From: Pseudomonas fildesensis
GTDB lineage: Bacteria; Pseudomonadota; Gammaproteobacteria; Pseudomonadales; Pseudomonadaceae
Assembly: GCF_001050345.1 (NCBI RefSeq)
Contig: NZ_LFMW01000012.1
Location: 124,001 to 188,000 of the forward strand
DNA: 64,000 bases
Direction of reading: 5' to 3'
How positions within the stretch are numbered: the first letter of the stretch is position 1; each line of letters opens with the position of its first letter. Position numbers and translations under genes: made by a program. This document shows positions 55,410 to 63,783 of this stretch, one piece after another. The notes below the pieces were generated by a model that was not told the origin of the DNA, searched no databases, and saw only the letters and a program-made list of their open reading frames with translations.

Positions 55410-57232
55410 TTAAGCGTCTCCAAGGCAGAGGTAAAGGCGCTGGCGCCTTGCTCTGCGGAGCTTGCGGCCAAGCGCATAAATGCAAACAGCTCGCGACCGG
55501 CCCCCACGTTATTGCCCAACAGGCCCGTGGCAGGCGTGCGCGCTGCAAATTCTTCGGCGTCCACCTTAAGCTCCAGGGTGCCCTTCACGCCATCGACGCG
55601 AATGATATCGCCATCCTGTACCCGTGCCAGCGGCCCACCGCTCTGGGCTTCGGGGTTGACATGAATCGCAGCGGGGATTTTACCCGACGCGCCGGACATA
55701 CGCCCGTCTGTCACCAACGCCACTTTGAAGCCACGGTCCTGCAACACGCCGAGGAACGGGGTCATCTTGTGCAGTTCCGGCATGCCGTTGGAGCGCGGCC
55801 CCTGGAAGCGCATCACCGCAACAAAGTCTTTTTCCAGTTGGCCGGCCTTGAACGCATCGGCCAGGTCCTGTTGGTCCTGGAACACCACCGCCGGCGCTTC
55901 GACGATCTGGTGCTCCGGCGCCACAGCGGACACCTTCATCACGCCACGGCCGAGGTTGCCTTCCATCACGCGCAAGCCGCCTTCCGGCGAGAACGCACGG
56001 GCCACGGGGCGCAGGATGGTTTCGTCGAGGCTTTCGATAGGGCCGTCGCGCCAGACCAGTTCGCCGTCGACCAGGAACGGTTCCTGGGTGTAGCGGCTCA
56101 GGCCCTTGCCGGCCACGGTGTTGACGTCTTCGTGGAGCAGACCGGCTTCGAGCAGTTCGCGGATCAGGAACGACATGCCGCCCGCAGCCTGGAAGTGGTT
56201 GATGTCGGCCTTGCCGTTTGGATACACGTGGGACAGGGTCGGCACCACTTCGGAGAGGTCGGCCATGTCTTGCCAGGTGAGGATGATGCCCGCCGACATG
56301 GCGATGGCCGGCATGTGCAGGGTGTGGTTGGTCGAGCCGCCGGTGGCGTTGAGGGCAACGATCGAGTTGACCAGGGATTTCTCGTCGACGATCTCGCCAA
56401 TCGGCGTGAAGTTGCCGTTAGCCTTGGTCAGGCGCGTGACCTGGTGTGCGGCTTCTCGAGTCAGCGCGTCACGCAGCGGCGTGTACGGGTTGACGAACGA
56501 GGCGCCCGGCAAGTGCAGGCCCATCACTTCCATCAACAGCTGGTTGGTGTTGGCGGTGCCATAGAAGGTGCAGGTACCGGGGCTGTGGTAGGACTTCATC
56601 TCCGATTCCAGCAGTTCTTCACGGGTGGCCTTGCCTTCGGCGTAGCGCTGGCGCACGTCGGCCTTCTGCTTGTTGGAGATGCCCGACGGCATCGGCCCGC
56701 CCGGTACGAAGACCATCGGCAGATGACCGTAGCGCAGGGCGCCCATCATCAGGCCGGGGACGATCTTGTCGCAGATGCCCAGCATCAGCGCGCCGTCGAA
56801 CATGTTGTGGGACAGCGCTACCGCCGTGGACATGGCGATGACTTCACGGCTGAGCAGGCTCAGTTCCATGCCGGGCTCGCCCTGGGTCACGCCGTCGCAC
56901 ATGGCGGGGGTGCCGCCGGCGAACTGGCCGACCGAGCCGACTTCGCGCAGGGCTTTCTTGATCTGTTCAGGGAAATGTTCGTACGGCTGATGCGCCGAGA
57001 GCATGTCGTTATATGAAGAAACAATTGCCACGTTGGCGGCGTTCATCATGCGCAGGCTGTTTTTGTCTTCGGTGCCACAACCGGCCACGCCGTGGGCAAA
57101 GTTGGCGCATTGCAGCTTGCCGCGCATCGGACCGTCGCTGGCAGCGCCGCGAATGAGCGCAAGGTAAGCCTCACGGGTTGCTCGGCTACGGGCGATAAGC
57201 CGTTCGGTGACCTCAAGTACGCGGGGATGCAT
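55406..57232 (-). CDS. edd: 6-phosphogluconate dehydratase (Entner-Doudoroff)
   Basis: 608 residues of the IlvD/Edd family. Converts 6-phosphogluconate to KDPG. Cluster and active-site segments: GTPAMCDGVTQGEPGMELSL, GALMLGICDKIVPGLMMGAL, HSPGTCTFYGTANTNQLLME, VTDGRMSGASGKIPAAIHV. Start ATG 57230-57232 (MHPRVLEVTERLI). The upstream region carries HexR-type operators; the gene is divergent from gap. Confidence 0.97.
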   Translation of the reverse strand: MHPRVLEVTERLIARSRATREAYLALIRGAASDGPMRGKLQCANFAHGVAGCGTEDKNSLRMMNAANVAIVSSYNDMLSAHQPYEHFPEQIKKALREVGSVGQFAGGTPAMCDGVTQGEPGMELSLLSREVIAMSTAVALSHNMFDGALMLGICDKIVPGLMMGALRYGHLPMVFVPGGPMPSGISNKQKADVRQRYAEGKATREELLESEMKSYHSPGTCTFYGTANTNQLLMEVMGLHLPGASFVNPYTPLRDALTREAAHQVTRLTKANGNFTPIGEIVDEKSLVNSIVALNATGGSTNHTLHMPAIAMSAGIILTWQDMADLSEVVPTLSHVYPNGKADINHFQAAGGMSFLIRELLEAGLLHEDVNTVAGKGLSRYTQEPFLVDGELVWRDGPIESLDETILRPVARAFSPEGGLRVMEGNLGRGVMKVSAVAPEHQIVEAPAVVFQDQQDLADAFKAGQLEKDFVAVMRFQGPRSNGMPELHKMTPFLGVLQDRGFKVALVTDGRMSGASGKIPAAIHVNPEAQSGGPLARVQDGDIIRVDGVKGTLELKVDAEEFAARTPATGLLGNNVGAGRELFAFMRLAASSAEQGASAFTSALETLK

Positions 57233-57352
57233 GTATAGAACTCCAGGCTAACGGATGTGGCGACCCTCGTTCCTATGCTGATCAAACGCCCGCTGCTCAT
57301 GGGATGGCAGGGAGTCGCTTGAATCATCGGACCAGTTGATTCAGGTCACTCG

Positions 57353-57367
57353 TTGTAGATTGAACAA
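57353..57367. promoter_or_regulatory. HexR-type operator on the edd side
   Basis: TTGTAGATTGAACAA fits TTGT-N7-ACAA, the half-sites known for Pseudomonas HexR, which represses edd and gap and is released by KDPG. It is 121 bp upstream of the edd start. Confidence 0.75.
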
Positions 57368-57414
57368 AATATTGCCACTAAAAAGGCTTGTTTTCTATTT
57401 TTATGCGAATAATC

Positions 57415-57429
57415 TTGTAATTCTTACAA
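57415..57429. promoter_or_regulatory. HexR-type operator on the gap side
   Basis: TTGTAATTCTTACAA is a near-perfect palindrome of the HexR form (TTGT-N7-ACAA), 25 bp before the gap start codon, positioned to block the gap promoter or its initial transcript. Confidence 0.85.
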
Positions 57430-57453
57430 CAAATCGACGACAGGCACTTTCCA

Positions 57454-58455
57454 ATGACTCTTCGTATCGCAATCAATGGTTTTGGCCGTATCGGCCGTAA
57501 TGTCCTGCGCGCACTGTATACCCAAGGCTATCGCCAGGATTTGCAGATCGTCGCCATCAATGATTTGGGCGACAGCTCGATCAACGCCCACCTGCTCAAA
57601 TACGACACCGTCCACGGTACTTTCGATGCAGAGGTCGCTCACGATCAGGAAAGCCTGACCGTGAATGGTGACCGGATCGCCGTCAGCGCCATTCGCAACC
57701 CGGCCGACCTGCCGTGGGCTGCCCACAAGATCGACGTGGTGTTCGAATGCACCGGTCTGTTCACCGACCGTGACAAGGCTGCCGCCCATATTACCGCCGG
57801 CGCGCGCAAGGTGATCATCTCGGCCCCGGCCAAAGGCGCAGACGCCACCGTGGTCTACGGGGTAAACCATGACATTTTGCGTCAATCGCACCAGATCATC
57901 TCCAACGCGTCGTGCACCACCAACTGCCTGGCGCCGGTCGCCCAGGTGCTGCACCGCGAACTGGGCATCGAAAGCGGCTTGATGACCACTATTCATGCCT
58001 ACACCAATGACCAGAACCTGACTGACGTTTATCACACCGACCCGTACCGCGCGCGTTCGGCCACCCAGAACATGATCCCGAGCAAGACCGGCGCCGCTGA
58101 AGCGGTTGGCCTGGTGCTGCCGGAATTGGCGGGCAAGCTGACCGGCATGGCCGTGCGGGTGCCGGTGATCAATGTGTCGCTGGTCGACCTCACCGTGCTG
58201 CTGAAAAAAGAAGCGACGGCAGAGGAAGTCAACGCACTGCTGAAAGAAGCCAGCCAGCACTCGAAAATTCTTGGCTACAACACCCTGCCTCTGGTTTCCA
58301 GCGACTTCAACCACAACCCGCTGTCGTCGATCTTCGATGCCAACCACACCAAAGTCAGCGGCAAACTGCTGAAAGTGCTGGCCTGGTACGACAACGAGTG
58401 GGGGTTCTCCAACCGGATGCTGGATAACTGCCTGGCGCTGTGCAACGCCGAGTAA
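57454..58455 (+). CDS. gap: Glyceraldehyde-3-phosphate dehydrogenase (glycolytic, NAD-type)
   Basis: 333 residues. Rossmann motif INGFGRIGRNVLRALY and catalytic Cys in SNASCTTNCLAPVAQ (near residue 153), with His in TTIHAYTNDQ. Oxidises the G3P produced by the Entner-Doudoroff aldolase. Divergent from edd across a HexR-controlled region; corresponds to gap-1 of P. putida. Start ATG 57454. Confidence 0.97.
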   Translation: MTLRIAINGFGRIGRNVLRALYTQGYRQDLQIVAINDLGDSSINAHLLKYDTVHGTFDAEVAHDQESLTVNGDRIAVSAIRNPADLPWAAHKIDVVFECTGLFTDRDKAAAHITAGARKVIISAPAKGADATVVYGVNHDILRQSHQIISNASCTTNCLAPVAQVLHRELGIESGLMTTIHAYTNDQNLTDVYHTDPYRARSATQNMIPSKTGAAEAVGLVLPELAGKLTGMAVRVPVINVSLVDLTVLLKKEATAEEVNALLKEASQHSKILGYNTLPLVSSDFNHNPLSSIFDANHTKVSGKLLKVLAWYDNEWGFSNRMLDNCLALCNAE

Positions 58456-58468
58456 TGCTCGGCCAGGG

Positions 58469-58587
58469 GATCGTTCCCACGCTCTGCGTGGGAATGCAGC
58501 CCTGTACTGGACGCTCTGCGTCCCGGTCTCAAGATCGTGACGCGGAGCGTCACAGGATTCATTCCCACGCAGAGCGTGGGAACGATC
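58469..58587. repeat. Long palindromic extragenic repeat, copy 3 of 3
   Basis: 119 bp. Outer arms GATCGTTCCCACGCTCTGCG and CGCAGAGCGTGGGAACGATC pair perfectly; inner halves carry GACGCTCTGCGTC and GACGCGGAGCGTC. The centre differs from copies 1 and 2. Located just after the gap stop. Confidence 0.92.
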
Positions 58588-58605
58588 GTGCCACTTGCCA
58601 TTTGA

Positions 58606-58630
58606 GTTGATGATAAGCATTATCATTAAC
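58606..58630. promoter_or_regulatory. Fur box upstream of the FecI-like sigma gene
   Basis: The core TGATAAGCATTATCA (58611-58625) is a perfect palindrome around GCA, and the flanks (GTTGA / TTAAC) extend the match to the Fur consensus. It ends 22 bp before the sigma-factor start, so iron-loaded Fur should repress it. Confidence 0.85.
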
Positions 58631-58652
58631 TGCAAACCGGTCTGGTATCACT

Positions 58653-59171
58653 GTGAGCCAATCTCGCTTCAACCAAGTCTTTCTCACCCAACGGGTGATT
58701 CTGCTACGCACCTTGCAGCGGATGGTGAATAACCACAGCACTGCCGAGGACCTGTTGCAGGAAACTTACCTGCGCGTCACCCGGGCCTTGACCGAGCGGC
58801 CCATCGATCACCTCGAACCTTTTGTTTATCAAACCGCGCGCAACCTCGCGCTGGATCACCTGCGTTCGCGTCGGATTCAGGCCCGCACGCTGCAGGAAGA
58901 TGTTCCGCTGGACGTGCTGCAAAGCGTCGCCGCCCCCATCAGCACGCCCGAAGACGCCATTCAGGCCGAGCGCTTGCTTGAGCACCTGAGCGTCAGCCTC
59001 GGTCAGTTGAGCGCCCGCCAGCAGCAGATTTTCATCCTCAGCCGCCTGCACGGTTGCAGCTACCAGGAGATTGCCGATCAGTTGGAAGTGTCCTTGAGCA
59101 CGGTGCAAAAGGAACTGAAATTGATCATGGCCATCTGTGTAGGTGTGGCCGAAAGGCTGGATCGGCCTTAA
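58653..59171 (+). CDS. FecI-like ECF sigma factor (iron/heme surface signalling)
   Basis: 172 residues with sigma region 2 (HSTAEDLLQETYLRVTRAL; PFVYQTARNLALDHLRSRR) and region 4 (LSARQQQIFILSRLHGCSYQ; EIADQLEVSLSTVQKELK). Like P. aeruginosa HxuI/HasI, it would direct transcription of the receptor gene when the receptor is loaded with ligand. Start GTG 58653. A Fur box lies just upstream. Confidence 0.92.
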   Translation: MSQSRFNQVFLTQRVILLRTLQRMVNNHSTAEDLLQETYLRVTRALTERPIDHLEPFVYQTARNLALDHLRSRRIQARTLQEDVPLDVLQSVAAPISTPEDAIQAERLLEHLSVSLGQLSARQQQIFILSRLHGCSYQEIADQLEVSLSTVQKELKLIMAICVGVAERLDRP

Positions 59172-59245
59172 GCTTCACCCGACAGAGATGTCGATCCTCG
59201 CTGTAGGAAAGATGAATAGAACGTGGCGAAGACCCGAGGCACACC

Positions 59246-60214
59246 GTGACGGACCCCAATAAACTGCGCCCCCATGAGCTGGCTCATGAGGTGTTGCAAG
59301 ACACGGCGATGGACCAAGCCCTCGACTGGCTGATCGCCTTGCAGTGCCCGCAGCCTGGGCAGCAGGCCGAGTTCGAGGCCTGGCTGGCCAGCGACCCGGC
59401 GCACGTCCATGCCTTCGGCAAAGCCCAGGCCGCCTGGGGTGGCGCGCCGGTGCACAGCGCCGCTGTGGCCCTGGCCGCGCCGCGCAAGCCCAGCGCCTGG
59501 CGCCGTATCAAACCGCATTGGAAACCCTTGACCACCGCCGCCGTCCTGCTGCTGGGGCTGTTCAGCTTCAGCAACCTGCCCGTGCGTCTGCAGGCCGACC
59601 ACCTCACCGTGGTCGGCGAACGCCAGCGCCTGCAATTGGACGATGGCTCGCAAGTCTTGCTGAACACCAACTCGGCGTTTTCCAGCAGCATCAAGGACCA
59701 CCAACGCATCGCCCGCCTGTATCAGGGCGAAGCGTTTTTCGAAGTGGTGCCCAACCGTGGCCTGCCACTGGAAATCGACGCCGGCCCTGTACGCGCCAGC
59801 GTACGCGACACCGCATTCGCCGTGCGCTACCTCAACGGTGAAGCCCAGGTGCAAGTGCAACGCGGCGATGTCGACCTGAGCAACACGTTCGACGATGCCC
59901 GCGTGCGCCTGAGCGCCGGTGAAAGCATCCGCATCGGTCCCAAGGGTTTCGGCCAACCCGCCAAGCTGGATGCCACCAAGGACCTAGCCTGGGTGCAGGG
60001 CCGGCTGATTTTCGAAAACTGCCCGATGAGCGAAGTGCTCGCCGAGCTGCGCAGGTATTACCCGGGCTGGATCGTCAACACCAATGACCAGCTCGCCAGC
60101 GTCGCCGTCACCGGCAATTACCGCCTCGACCAACCCTTGGACGTGGTGCGCTCATTGGCCCACATCACCTCGGCCAAGCTTTCTGAATACCCGGCACTGG
60201 TGATCTTGAACTAA
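59246..60214 (+). CDS. FecR-like anti-sigma factor/signal transducer
   Basis: 322 residues. Cytoplasmic N-terminal DUF4880 domain (MDQALDWLIALQCPQPGQQA; FEAWLASDPAHVHAFGKAQAAW), one membrane helix near residue 92-108 (LTTAAVLLLGLFSFSNL), periplasmic FecR domain (QRLQLDDGSQVLLNTNSAFS; YQGEAFFEVV) and a C-terminal STN-like domain (LAELRRYYPGWIV). It holds and activates the sigma factor after contact with the receptor's signalling domain. Start GTG 59246, 74 bp after the sigma gene. Confidence 0.92.
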   Translation: MTDPNKLRPHELAHEVLQDTAMDQALDWLIALQCPQPGQQAEFEAWLASDPAHVHAFGKAQAAWGGAPVHSAAVALAAPRKPSAWRRIKPHWKPLTTAAVLLLGLFSFSNLPVRLQADHLTVVGERQRLQLDDGSQVLLNTNSAFSSSIKDHQRIARLYQGEAFFEVVPNRGLPLEIDAGPVRASVRDTAFAVRYLNGEAQVQVQRGDVDLSNTFDDARVRLSAGESIRIGPKGFGQPAKLDATKDLAWVQGRLIFENCPMSEVLAELRRYYPGWIVNTNDQLASVAVTGNYRLDQPLDVVRSLAHITSAKLSEYPALVILN

Positions 60215-60230
60215 ATGAGAATTATTTTTA
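60213..60230. promoter_or_regulatory. Possible Fur-type site before the receptor gene
   Basis: AATGAGAATTATTTTTA resembles the AATGAGAATTATT sequence common before TonB-receptor genes and overlaps the end of the FecR gene. The right half is poor, so this is tentative. Confidence 0.4.
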
Positions 60231-60330
60231 CTCGATAGCCAACGCTGGTACGTCTCGTCTTAGCCAATGCAACTGATTCCTATTTGAATCGGTTCGCAAC
60301 TATAAGATTCGTACCTCCGGAGCGCTCTCG

Positions 60331-62895
60331 ATGTCCTCTCGTTTCAACCGCCGGTCCTCTTCGCCCGTGCTGTCCTTGCTGACCGCCGCCATCCTGTTGG
60401 CCGGCGCGCCCGTACTGAGCGCCACCGCCGCCGAACCTGCGCCGCGCAGCCAGGGCAATTACAGTTTCAGCATCGAGCAACAGCCACTGGTGTCGGCACT
60501 CAATGCCTTTACCGCCGTGACCGGCTGGCAAGTCGGCCTGCCGGCCGAGTTGGGCCAGGGTGTGTCGTCTCCTGGAGTACGTGGTGCACTGTCGCCGGAA
60601 AAAGCCCTGGACCGCTTGTTGGTGGGGACCAACCTGAGCTACCGCAAACTGGGCAATAACAACATCGTCCTTGAAAAGCGCGCGGCCGGCAGCACCCTCA
60701 ACCTGCAACAGGTGACCATCAGCGCCACCCGCAATGAGCAGGACGTGACCAGCGTACCGAGCACCGTCAGCGTGCACGACCGCGAGGAACTGGACCGCCA
60801 GAACGTCAACAATATCCGCGAACTGGTGCGCTATGAGCCCGGTGTCTCGGTGGGCGGCGCAGGCACCCGTGCCGGTAACGCAGGTTTCAACATTCGCGGC
60901 ATCGACGGCGACCGTATCCTCACTCAGGTGGACGGTGTGGAAGTGCCGGACAACTTCTTTAACGGCCCCTACGCCAAGACCCGTCGCAATTACGTCGACC
61001 CGGAAATCGTCAAGCGCGTGGAAATCCTCCGTGGCCCGGCCTCGGCCCTGTACGGCAGCAGCGCCATTGGCGGCGCGGTGAGCTACTTCACCCTCGACCC
61101 GGACGACATCATCAAGCCCGGCCAGGACTTCGGCGCCCGCCTGAAAACCGGCTACAGCTCCGCCGACGAAAGCTGGCTGACCTCCGGCACCGTCGCCGGC
61201 CGTGTACAGGACTTCGACGGCTTGCTGCACCTGAGCCAGCGCAACGGCCATGAAACCGAATCCTACGACGGCAACAACGCCACCGGCCTGGCCCGCACCG
61301 GCGCCAACCCAGAAGAGGCGCGCACCACCAACATTCTGGCGAAACTCGGCTGGAACTATGGCGATGACAACCGCCTGGGCCTGACGTACGAGAAGTACAA
61401 GGATGATCGCGACGTCAACCTGAAGAACGCGGTGGGCGGCCCGTTCATTGGCGGCCGAGGCTTCAACCTCTACCGTGACCGCCGGGGTAACGACACCATC
61501 ACCCGTGAACGTTTTGGCCTGGAAAACACCTTTGCGCTTGAGTCACCCATTGCCGACCGCATCAAGACCAGCCTCAATTACCAGATCGCCAAGACTGATC
61601 AGACCACGGCCGAGATCTATCAGTCTGGCCGTCGTGTCTTGCGTACCCGCGATACGCTTTACCAGGAAAAACAGTGGATTTTCGACGCACAGTTGGACAA
61701 AGCGTTCAGCCTCGCCGAGACCGATCACCAAGTGACCTACGGCACCACCCTCAAGCAACAGAAAGTCACCGGCTCGCGCGAAGGCACCGCCACGTGCCTT
61801 GCCGTCGGCAGCGGCTGCACCGCCATCGGCGCGCCCAGCCCAATAGCCACCGACAGTGTGAAGAAGTCCAGCGACTTCCCTGACCCGACCATCAACACCT
61901 ATTCACTGTTCGCGCAGGACCAGATCACCTGGAACAAATGGACCTTCCTGCCCGCCGTGCGCTACGACTACACCCAGCTCAAACCCAAGCTGACCCAGGA
62001 GTTCCTCAATACCGTAAACCCCACGGGCACGGACCCGGTGAGCGACAAAGAAAAAACCTGGCACCGTGTCACGCCCAAGTTCGGCCTGACGTATGCGCTG
62101 ACCGATCAATACACGTTGTTCGGCCAATACGCCGAGGGTTTCCGTACCCCGTCAGCCAAAGCGTTGTACGGACGTTTTGAAAACCTCAACCTGGGCTACA
62201 CCGTCGAGCCAAACCCCGACCTCAAGCCAGAAACCAGCAAAGGCATCGAAACCGGGATTCGCGGCAACTTCGACGAGGGCTCCTTCGACATCGCCGTGTT
62301 CTATAACAAGTACCGCGACTTTATCGACGAAGACAACGCTGTGGTCGGCGGCACCGTCGAACAGTTCAGGGCCGTCAACATCAAGCGCGCCACCATCAAG
62401 GGTGCAGAAGCCAAAGGTCGTCTGAACCTGGATGCGTTCGGCGCCCCTCAGGGCCTGTACACCCAAGGATCGATTTCCTACGCCTATGGCCGTAACGACG
62501 ACAACGGCGAGCCGCTGAACAGCGTCAACCCGCTCAAGGGCGTATTCGGCCTGGGTTACGACCAGGACAACTACGGCGGCCTGCTGAGCTGGACCCTGGT
62601 GAAGAAACAGGATCGCGTCGACAGCACGACCTTCCACGCGCCCGACGGCAGCACCGACGGCCCGTTCAAGACCCCAGGCTTCGGCATCCTCGACCTGACC
62701 GCGTTCTACAAGGTCACCCACGATGTAACCATCAACGGCGGCCTCTACAACCTGACCGACAAGAAATACTGGAACTGGGACGACGTGCGCAGCTACGACA
62801 GCGTCGGCGAAGCCGCAGTGACCGGTCCGGCCAACCTCGACCGCCTGACCCAGCCCGGCCGCAATTTTGCGATCAACGTGATCTGGGACATCTGA
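60331..62895 (+). CDS. TonB-dependent heme/hemoglobin-type receptor with signalling domain
   Basis: 854 residues: signal peptide ending near ATAA (residue 34), STN signalling domain about 45-105 (FSIEQQPLVSALNAFTAVTG), TonB-box region, plug (VNNIRELVRYEPGVSVGGAG; EILRGPASALYGSSAIGGAV), and a 22-strand barrel ending in FAINVIWDI. Heme-receptor FRAP/NPDL boxes are present as FRTPSAKALYG and EPNPDLKPE, but no His lies between them. Together with heme oxygenase next door it probably imports heme. Resembles the Hxu/HasR receptors; exact name uncertain. Confidence 0.9.
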   Translation: MSSRFNRRSSSPVLSLLTAAILLAGAPVLSATAAEPAPRSQGNYSFSIEQQPLVSALNAFTAVTGWQVGLPAELGQGVSSPGVRGALSPEKALDRLLVGTNLSYRKLGNNNIVLEKRAAGSTLNLQQVTISATRNEQDVTSVPSTVSVHDREELDRQNVNNIRELVRYEPGVSVGGAGTRAGNAGFNIRGIDGDRILTQVDGVEVPDNFFNGPYAKTRRNYVDPEIVKRVEILRGPASALYGSSAIGGAVSYFTLDPDDIIKPGQDFGARLKTGYSSADESWLTSGTVAGRVQDFDGLLHLSQRNGHETESYDGNNATGLARTGANPEEARTTNILAKLGWNYGDDNRLGLTYEKYKDDRDVNLKNAVGGPFIGGRGFNLYRDRRGNDTITRERFGLENTFALESPIADRIKTSLNYQIAKTDQTTAEIYQSGRRVLRTRDTLYQEKQWIFDAQLDKAFSLAETDHQVTYGTTLKQQKVTGSREGTATCLAVGSGCTAIGAPSPIATDSVKKSSDFPDPTINTYSLFAQDQITWNKWTFLPAVRYDYTQLKPKLTQEFLNTVNPTGTDPVSDKEKTWHRVTPKFGLTYALTDQYTLFGQYAEGFRTPSAKALYGRFENLNLGYTVEPNPDLKPETSKGIETGIRGNFDEGSFDIAVFYNKYRDFIDEDNAVVGGTVEQFRAVNIKRATIKGAEAKGRLNLDAFGAPQGLYTQGSISYAYGRNDDNGEPLNSVNPLKGVFGLGYDQDNYGGLLSWTLVKKQDRVDSTTFHAPDGSTDGPFKTPGFGILDLTAFYKVTHDVTINGGLYNLTDKKYWNWDDVRSYDSVGEAAVTGPANLDRLTQPGRNFAINVIWDI

Positions 62896-62902
62896 TACCA
62901 CC

Positions 62903-62948
62903 CACCTCGCCCCGCCGGATTTAATCACCGGCGAGGTGAGGATTTTTT
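62903..62948 (+). terminator. Terminator of the receptor gene
   Basis: CACCTCGCC and GGCGAGGTG pair around an 18-base centre that itself contains CCGG pairs, followed by TTTTTT. It may separate heme oxygenase expression from the receptor. Confidence 0.85.
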
Positions 62949-63032
62949 ACTGTGCCGCGTCTTCTTGTTCGTCTAGTTGATAACAGCTCTCTTTAGGGCA
63001 CCCAGGCGCTTCCCTTCTCAAGGACCTTTTCG

Positions 63033-63641
63033 ATGACCGTTTCTCCTACCGCAGAACGCCCAGGCCTGCGCTCCCAGCGCCTGAACCAGATCACAAACGA
63101 GCCTCACACCAAGCTCGACGCACTGGTCAAGGCCCACGCCCCGTTCGAAACCCAGGCCAACTTCGCCCGTTTCGTGGTGGCGCAGTACTTGTTCCAGTCG
63201 GAACTGGTGGCCCTGTACAACGATGCCGAATTGATCAAGATCGTCCCCGACCTGGCCGAACGCTGCCGCGCCGACGCCGCCAAGCTGGACCTCGGCGACC
63301 TGGACACTGAAGTCCCGGCACCGGTCGCGGGCGCCGTGAAGAGCCCGAGCAAGGCCGAAGCCCTGGGCTGGCTGTTCGTCTCCGAGGGTTCCAAGCTGGG
63401 CGCTGCCTTCCTTATCAAGCGCGCCGTGGGCCTGGGCCTGAGCGATACCTTCGGCGCCCGCCACCTCGGCGAACCGGCCGGTGGTCGCGCTGAAGGCTGG
63501 AAGAGCTTCACCCGTACCCTCGACAGCCTGGAATTCAGTGCCGAAGAAGAAGCAGACGTGGAAAAAGGCGCGGTTGATGCGTTTGTGCGCTTCACCGTGT
63601 TGCTGGAACAGGCGTACGCTAGCGCCCCCGAACTGGCCTGA
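63033..63641 (+). CDS. hemO: Heme oxygenase (HemO/PigA type)
   Basis: 202 residues. Proximal heme-ligand His25 is in LRSQRLNQITNEPHTKLDAL, and the distal helix is ALGWLFVSEGSKLGAAFLIK. It cleaves heme to biliverdin, CO and iron. By eye, PigA residues Asn19 and Phe117, linked to beta/delta opening, match Asn18 and Phe115; PigA Lys132 appears as Arg130. Lies 137 bp after the heme-type receptor, supporting heme-iron use. Start ATG 63033. Confidence 0.93.
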   Translation: MTVSPTAERPGLRSQRLNQITNEPHTKLDALVKAHAPFETQANFARFVVAQYLFQSELVALYNDAELIKIVPDLAERCRADAAKLDLGDLDTEVPAPVAGAVKSPSKAEALGWLFVSEGSKLGAAFLIKRAVGLGLSDTFGARHLGEPAGGRAEGWKSFTRTLDSLEFSAEEEADVEKGAVDAFVRFTVLLEQAYASAPELA

Positions 63642-63655
63642 CCCACGTTGTTACC

Positions 63656-63753
63656 GTAAGAGTGAGCTTGCTCGCGAAAAACGTTCAGACACCGCGTTCA
63701 TCCAGGAAGGGCGCGTTATCGTTTACGACCTTCGCGAGCAAGCTCGCGCCTAC
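63656..63753. repeat. REP doublet between hemO and the ybaN-type gene
   Basis: GTAAGAGTGAGCTTGCTCGC on the left and GCGAGCAAGCTCGCGCCTAC on the right are imperfect inverted copies of the common Pseudomonas REP palindrome, about 50 bp apart. Confidence 0.85.
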
Positions 63754-63783
63754 AGTTATCACCTATCTGAAAACTCCACGTAA

